Assembly (NCBI GenBank): GCA_017428925.1
Contig: JAFRPY010000003.1
Span: 1 to 39,456, forward strand
DNA from: Prevotella sp.
GTDB lineage: Bacteria; Bacteroidota; Bacteroidia; Bacteroidales; Bacteroidaceae
Length of the DNA stretch: 39,456 bases
Direction of reading: 5' to 3'
Shown here: piece by piece, positions 32,789 to 39,456 of the stretch
Layout of the letters: each line of letters opens with the position of its first letter
Position numbering within the stretch: the stretch's first letter is position 1
Notes under the pieces: generated by a model
The model's database searches: none
What the model saw: the letters and a program-made list of their open reading frames with translations, nothing else
What the model was told of the DNA's origin: nothing
Made by a program: the position numbers and the translations under genes

Positions 32789-33808
32789 TTAAAATTCCAC
32801 AAGGATGCGGAACACCTTTGCGGGAGCGGCTGCCCATTGCTTCATGGCATCGAAGGCTGTGTCGGGTGTGGCTACCGCAGAGATCAGTTCTTCCTTTGGA
32901 TAGTCGGGATGATGCTGCATATAATGGATGACGGCACGGAAATCGGCAGGCTTGGCATTGCGCGAACCGCGGATATCCAACTCCTTCTGCACGAAGAGTT
33001 TGGTGATGAATTCCGTGCCGGCCTTGGCATAGCCAATGAAAACCACACGACCCGTGAAAGCCACCTCGTTGATGGCCTGATTCTGTGTGAAGGGAGAACC
33101 GACGGCTTCGATGACCACATCAGGACCAAGCCCGCCGGTAATCGACGCAAGTCGTGCGTGGAGATCCTCCTTGGCGGTATTCACCACATAAGAGGCCCCC
33201 ATGCGCTTGGCCAGTTCCAGTTTGTCGTCATCCAAATCGGTGGCAATCACCGTGGCACCACGCATGCTGGCACGTACGATGGCACCGATACCAATCATGC
33301 CGCAACCGATAACCATCACCACATCGATATCGGTTACCTCTGCACGGTTGACGGCGTGGAATCCCACACTCATCGGCTCGATGAGGGCAATTTCCTTCTC
33401 GGTGAGTCCTTCGGCAGGGATAATCTTCTGCCAGGGCATGGCCAGATATTCGCGCATGGCACCCCAACGCTGTACGCCGAGCGTCTCGTTGTGTTCACAG
33501 GCATTGGCCCTTTCGCGGCGGCACGAAGCACATTTGCCACAATTGCTATAAGGGTCCACGGTGACCAGCATACCCGGTTTCAGCATATCGGGCACATCGT
33601 CGCCCACGGCTTCAATCACGGCCGAAACCTCATGACCGGGCACAACGGGCATGTTCACCATCGGGTTCTTACCTAAGAACGTGCTGAGGTCGGAACCGCA
33701 GAATCCCACATAATTCATTTTCAGGAGCACTTCGCCGCTCTTGATTTCCGGTTTTTCCAATTCAACAACGGCCATCTCTTCGAGGCCGGTAATTTGTACT
33801 GCTTTCAT
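32789..33808 (-). CDS. Zinc-dependent alcohol dehydrogenase, probably L-galactonate 5-dehydrogenase
   Basis: 339 residues, MDR type. The catalytic zinc site includes Cys37 in GFCGSD and the histidine-glutamate of VVPGHE; the structural zinc cysteines are in CGKCASCRRERANAC. The NAD site is VIGCGMIGIGA followed by TDLDDDK. On sequence alone it is a sorbitol/threonine-dehydrogenase-like enzyme. The L-galactonate assignment comes from the neighbours: an L-galactose dehydrogenase-like reductase and a lactonase-type amidohydrolase lie directly upstream, and Bacteroides has a described pathway L-galactose, lactone, L-galactonate, tagaturonate. The start is 6 bp from the amidohydrolase stop. Confidence 0.8.
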   Translation of the reverse strand: MKAVQITGLEEMAVVELEKPEIKSGEVLLKMNYVGFCGSDLSTFLGKNPMVNMPVVPGHEVSAVIEAVGDDVPDMLKPGMLVTVDPYSNCGKCASCRRERANACEHNETLGVQRWGAMREYLAMPWQKIIPAEGLTEKEIALIEPMSVGFHAVNRAEVTDIDVVMVIGCGMIGIGAIVRASMRGATVIATDLDDDKLELAKRMGASYVVNTAKEDLHARLASITGGLGPDVVIEAVGSPFTQNQAINEVAFTGRVVFIGYAKAGTEFITKLFVQKELDIRGSRNAKPADFRAVIHYMQHHPDYPKEELISAVATPDTAFDAMKQWAAAPAKVFRILVEF

Positions 33809-33814
33809 ATTGTT

Positions 33815-34756
33815 TTATTCTGACATATTTTTTATGTAAGGTAAGTCAACCAGGTTGCGGAAGCCGTAGAAGCGGCGTGCATTGTCGCCCAGGAACTTAC
33901 GTTTCTCTTCGTCGGTCAGTTCTGTTGACTTCACGACGAAATCGTACGACATTTTATAGGTGATGGCGGTGATAGTGCGCGGATAGTCGCTTCCCCACAT
34001 CAGTTTGTCGATGCCGCAGATATCGATGGCTTCCCGGATGGCGCGAATGGCTCCCGGGAAGGGATAGAACTCTGAATTGTAGAGCCAGGTGATGCCGCCG
34101 CTCTCAATATAGACATGCTCGTTGCGGGCCAGCTTGATTTGTTCTTGCCAGCGTTCGGTGGTGGGCATGCCGAAATGCCCGATGGTGATCTTTAGGCGCG
34201 GACATTCCTGGATGATTTCCTTCATCTCGGCCACGTTGGTATCGCCGTCGGCCAAGTCTACGCTGAAAATGATGCCGCAATCTTCCATCAGGTGGAACAT
34301 CTGCATCATTTCCGGGGAGTTCATCATGACGCGCCCACTGGAAAGTTGCATGCGGTGAGCCGGAATCTTGATGGCACGGAAACCGTTACGGATCAGGGAT
34401 TCCGCCTGACGGATGAAGCCCGGACGGAAATAGTCGCACATACCGCAGACGAAAAAACGGTCGGGCCAGCGCCGTTGCACCTCCATCAGATAATCGTTCT
34501 GAATGCCGTCGATGAACTCTTGCGTGACCACGGCGGCCGAGACCTGCGCATAGTCCATGTTGGAAAGAAACACCTCGGCAGAGTTCTTGCCGTCGATCAT
34601 GAATGGTGGCAACATCTGTACCTCCTGGTCGAGGAAGAACGAGCGCGAACGGTTTCCCTCAGAAGTCTTGATTGGAAGGTTGTTCCACGTCGTGTCCTGC
34701 TTCAGCCAAAGATGCGAGTGTGCATCAATAATGTACATTTGGTTTTCTTTTGTCAT
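33815..34756 (-). CDS. Amidohydrolase-family sugar lactonase (probable L-galactonolactonase)
   Basis: 313 residues; ATG 34738, six codons in, is an equally good start (MYIIDAHSHLW). Family Amidohydro_2: the metal motif HSHLW, a second histidine in TIGHFGMP, and the catalytic aspartate in LMWGSDYPR, with the usual closing LGDNARRFYGF. Relatives hydrolyse sugar lactones such as L-fucono- or L-galactonolactone. Position between the sugar dehydrogenase and the polyol-type dehydrogenase fits a lactone-opening step. The whole protein looks cytoplasmic. Confidence 0.8.
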   Translation of the reverse strand: MTKENQMYIIDAHSHLWLKQDTTWNNLPIKTSEGNRSRSFFLDQEVQMLPPFMIDGKNSAEVFLSNMDYAQVSAAVVTQEFIDGIQNDYLMEVQRRWPDRFFVCGMCDYFRPGFIRQAESLIRNGFRAIKIPAHRMQLSSGRVMMNSPEMMQMFHLMEDCGIIFSVDLADGDTNVAEMKEIIQECPRLKITIGHFGMPTTERWQEQIKLARNEHVYIESGGITWLYNSEFYPFPGAIRAIREAIDICGIDKLMWGSDYPRTITAITYKMSYDFVVKSTELTDEEKRKFLGDNARRFYGFRNLVDLPYIKNMSE

Positions 34757-34761
34757 TTTCC

Positions 34762-34777
34762 GTTATGGCGTTATGAC
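34762..34777 (+). repeat. 8-bp tandem repeat, GTTATGRC family (2 units)
   Basis: GTTATGGC followed by GTTATGAC fills the gap between the amidohydrolase start and the aldo/keto reductase stop. Confidence 0.7.
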
Positions 34778-34779
34778 GA

Positions 34780-35730
34780 TTAAGTGTTTTTCCAGCGGAC
34801 GCGCATCTGGTCGCCGATGATTTCCTGAACTTTCTGCGCCAAGGCTGCATCGAAAGGCTCATTCACATAACCGATATTCTTCAGCACGTTCTTGGGATTG
34901 GCCGACGAGAAGAGCGTGGTGGCTATACGCGGATTAAGTGCCGTGCTGTACTGGATGGCCAGTTTGTCGATGGGATAACCCTGTTCGTTGCAGTATTCAG
35001 TGGCCTTCCGGCAGGCTTCCTTCAGCGGTTCGGGAGCCGGATGCCAGTCGGGGGCACCGCGCTGGGAGAGCAGTCCCATGGAGAAGGGTGAGGCGTTGAT
35101 GACGCCAACGTTGTTCTGCTCGAAGAAATCAAGATAGTCGAGCAGCATCTCGTCGTTCAGGCAATAGTGACAGAATGAGAGCACGCTCTCCACCGTTCCC
35201 GGCTCGGAGTGTTCAATCACCCACTTCAGGTTCTCCGGCTGCAAGTCGGTAATGCCTACATGACCAACTACCCCTTTCTTGCGCAGTTCAACCAGGGCAG
35301 GGAGTGTCTCGTCGACGACTTTTTGCAGTCCGCCGGGCAGGTCGCCCTGGAACTCAACATCGTGAACGTTAATCAGGTCGATGTAGTCGATGTTAAGGCG
35401 TTCCATGCTCTCGTAGACGCTATCCGTGACACGCTTGGCAGAATAGTCCCAGTAGTTTTTCCCGTCCTTTCCGTAACGTCCCACTTTTGTGGAGAGGTAG
35501 TATTTATCACGAGGAATTTCCTTCAATGCCTTGCCCAGCACGATTTCGGCCTTCAGGTGACCATAGTAGGGTGACACATCAATGAAGTTGATGCCATTGT
35601 CGACGGCAGTATGCACGGCCTCGATACCTTCGGCTTCGTGGATGTCGTGGAAAACGCCGCCCAGCGATGATGCGCCAAATCCGAGGTTGCTCACGCGCAT
35701 GCCTGTTTTTCCTATTTCGTTATATACCAT
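34780..35730 (-). CDS. Aldo/keto reductase resembling L-galactose dehydrogenase
   Basis: 316 residues. AKR fold with the tetrad Asp51, Tyr56 (SPYYGHL), Lys82 (STKVGRYG) and His123 (NVHDVEF). Several segments, NVHDVEF, VESVLSFCHYCLND, NNVGVINASPFSMGLLSQRGAPDWHPAP, are close to what I recall of plant L-galactose dehydrogenase and of the L-galactose/L-fucose dehydrogenases of Bacteroides. It would oxidise L-galactose (or L-fucose) to the lactone with NAD(P). It is the first gene of the operon and shares an overlapping divergent promoter with the GH2 gene at 35852. Confidence 0.85.
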   Translation of the reverse strand: MVYNEIGKTGMRVSNLGFGASSLGGVFHDIHEAEGIEAVHTAVDNGINFIDVSPYYGHLKAEIVLGKALKEIPRDKYYLSTKVGRYGKDGKNYWDYSAKRVTDSVYESMERLNIDYIDLINVHDVEFQGDLPGGLQKVVDETLPALVELRKKGVVGHVGITDLQPENLKWVIEHSEPGTVESVLSFCHYCLNDEMLLDYLDFFEQNNVGVINASPFSMGLLSQRGAPDWHPAPEPLKEACRKATEYCNEQGYPIDKLAIQYSTALNPRIATTLFSSANPKNVLKNIGYVNEPFDAALAQKVQEIIGDQMRVRWKNT

Positions 35731-35799
35731 ATTAAGACTGTTTTTTATATAAAAAATGACGAATGTTGAAGGGGTTTGTAACTATTGTCTGATTTTTGC

Positions 35800-35830
35800 T
35801 TGCAAAGATAAAAAGAATTCCGTATTTTTG
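35800..35830 (+). promoter_or_regulatory. Promoter of the LacZ-like GH2 gene
   Basis: TTG (35800-35802), 20 bp, TATTTTTG (35823-35830). Transcription would start about 15 bases before the ATG. Confidence 0.7.
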
Positions 35831-35834
35831 CAAA
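35803..35834 (-). promoter_or_regulatory. Promoter of the sugar-oxidation operon
   Basis: On the minus strand, TTTG (35834-35831), 20 bp, TATCTTTG (35810-35803). It occupies almost the same bases as the divergent GH2 promoter. Confidence 0.7.
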
Positions 35835-35842
35835 AAAATTAA

Positions 35843-38962
<3,120 letters not shown>

Positions 38963-38975
38963 TTAATACCTTCCT

Positions 38976-39456
38976 ATGAGAAAGATCCTTTGTGCCGCCC
39001 TTTTGGCTGCTTGTTCGCTGAACGCCAGTGCCGGTGACATCTATGTCGACAAGAATGGTTCTGTGGCCGATGCCTTGAAGAAGGCTCGTGAGTGGCGGCG
39101 GCTCAACAGTCAGGAGATTGTAGGCGGCATACGCATACATTTGGCCGATACCGTTTATCCGTTGCAAAAGCCGCTCTTCATCCGTCCGGAGGATAGTGGC
39201 ACGGAGGATTCACCCACCATTATCATGGGTGGTACACTTTCTGGCGGCATCGCTGTCACCGATTGGAAACGTGAAGGAAAACTATGGGTTGCCGAGCCTC
39301 CCCGTGATGGCAACCGCATCGTCTATACACGCCAGTTGTGGGTGAACGGCCGGAAAGCCCAGTTGGCCAGAGGCCCGTTTGTCCGTCTTACCGATTTCGA
39401 CAAGGAGACCAAGACCATCACCCTAAACTCTCCTCTTTCCTCTCTCCTCTCTCCTC
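38976..39456 (+). CDS. Secreted right-handed beta-helix protein (5' part, cut by window end)
   Basis: The first 160 codons are seen; the frame is open to the edge. Signal peptide MRKILCAALLAACSLNASA, then YVDKNGSVADALKKAREWR, IRIHLADTVYPLQKPLFIRPEDSGTEDSPTIIMGG and RQLWVNGRKAQLARGP, the usual opening of Bacteroidetes parallel beta-helix proteins of the pectate-lyase/GH-like type. They act on polysaccharides or bind them; the activity is unknown here. It follows GH2 by 13 bp, so the two form one unit. The last 34 bases are a CT-rich repeat read in frame (LNSPLSSLLSP), where relatives, from memory, have a short IWIPTP-like segment. Confidence 0.75.
   Translation, partial: MRKILCAALLAACSLNASAGDIYVDKNGSVADALKKAREWRRLNSQEIVGGIRIHLADTVYPLQKPLFIRPEDSGTEDSPTIIMGGTLSGGIAVTDWKREGKLWVAEPPRDGNRIVYTRQLWVNGRKAQLARGPFVRLTDFDKETKTITLNSPLSSLLSP
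39423..39456. repeat. CT-rich repeat inside the beta-helix gene
   Basis: TAAACTCTCCTC then TTTCCTCTCTCCTC units run to the window edge, resembling the complement of the tract at 30921-30958. It continues outside the window, so its full size is unknown. Confidence 0.6.

Overview
The window reads as chromosome from a Bacteroidales bacterium, most likely Prevotellaceae. The evidence is the promoter grammar (TTG/TTTG, about 20 bp, then TAnnTTTG), the near absence of Shine-Dalgarno sequences, the many secreted proteins with Bacteroidetes-type signal peptides and outer-membrane barrels, a PG1098-type THUMP-like methyltransferase, and two large secreted GH2 enzymes. Base composition is close to balanced, except for an AT-richer island at about 21.9-26.1 kb.

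Layout. 1-0.9 kb: 3' end of a FISUMP-type secreted protein. 1-6.7 kb (+): prolyl oligopeptidase, THUMP-like methyltransferase, PepD-type dipeptidase, EamA transporter. 6.8-9.2 kb (-): operon ruvB, DUF4252-like protein, coaD, ybeY. 9.3-11.2 kb (+): secreted CE1/PHB-depolymerase-like esterase. 11.2-12.0 kb: non-coding stretch with a strong promoter, a candidate structured RNA, a terminator, and copy A of a ~400-bp repeat element. 12-14.5 kb (-): threonine aldolase, DUF4468-like protein, outer-membrane barrel. 14.7-20.6 kb (+): lipid A deacylase-like barrel, then a MacB-like ABC efflux operon (ATPase, two different permeases, HlyD-type adaptor). 20.6-21.9 kb (-): secreted alpha/beta hydrolase. 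21.9-25.9 kb: defence-like island with a Fic protein, a type I restriction gene remnant, a putative type II restriction endonuclease and its beta-class DNA methyltransferase. 26.2-29.5 kb (+): Lys/Ala/Glu-rich membrane-anchored protein and a GH2 beta-galactosidase, followed by a stray copy of the 3' tail of the Lys/Ala gene. 29.5-32.2 kb (-): two barrel proteins, with copy B of the ~400-bp element between them. 32.3-35.7 kb (-): putative L-galactose oxidation operon (aldo/keto reductase, lactonase-type amidohydrolase, Zn alcohol dehydrogenase) ending in a Fur-family gene. 35.85 kb to the end (+): LacZ-like GH2 and a beta-helix protein cut by the window edge.

The best candidate for something undescribed is the ~400-bp non-coding element. 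It is present twice in inverted orientation (11534-11929 and 30962-31346). Each copy has exactly four contiguous 22-bp direct repeats and one end that forms a long hairpin, and each begins just after a transcription terminator. Next is a promoter-to-terminator transcript (about 11350-11524) whose first 12 nt are perfectly complementary to its terminator region. Several families of 7-, 8- and 12-bp repeats also sit between genes and, unusually, run into coding sequence.

All functional calls are from reading translations and motifs. No database search was run.
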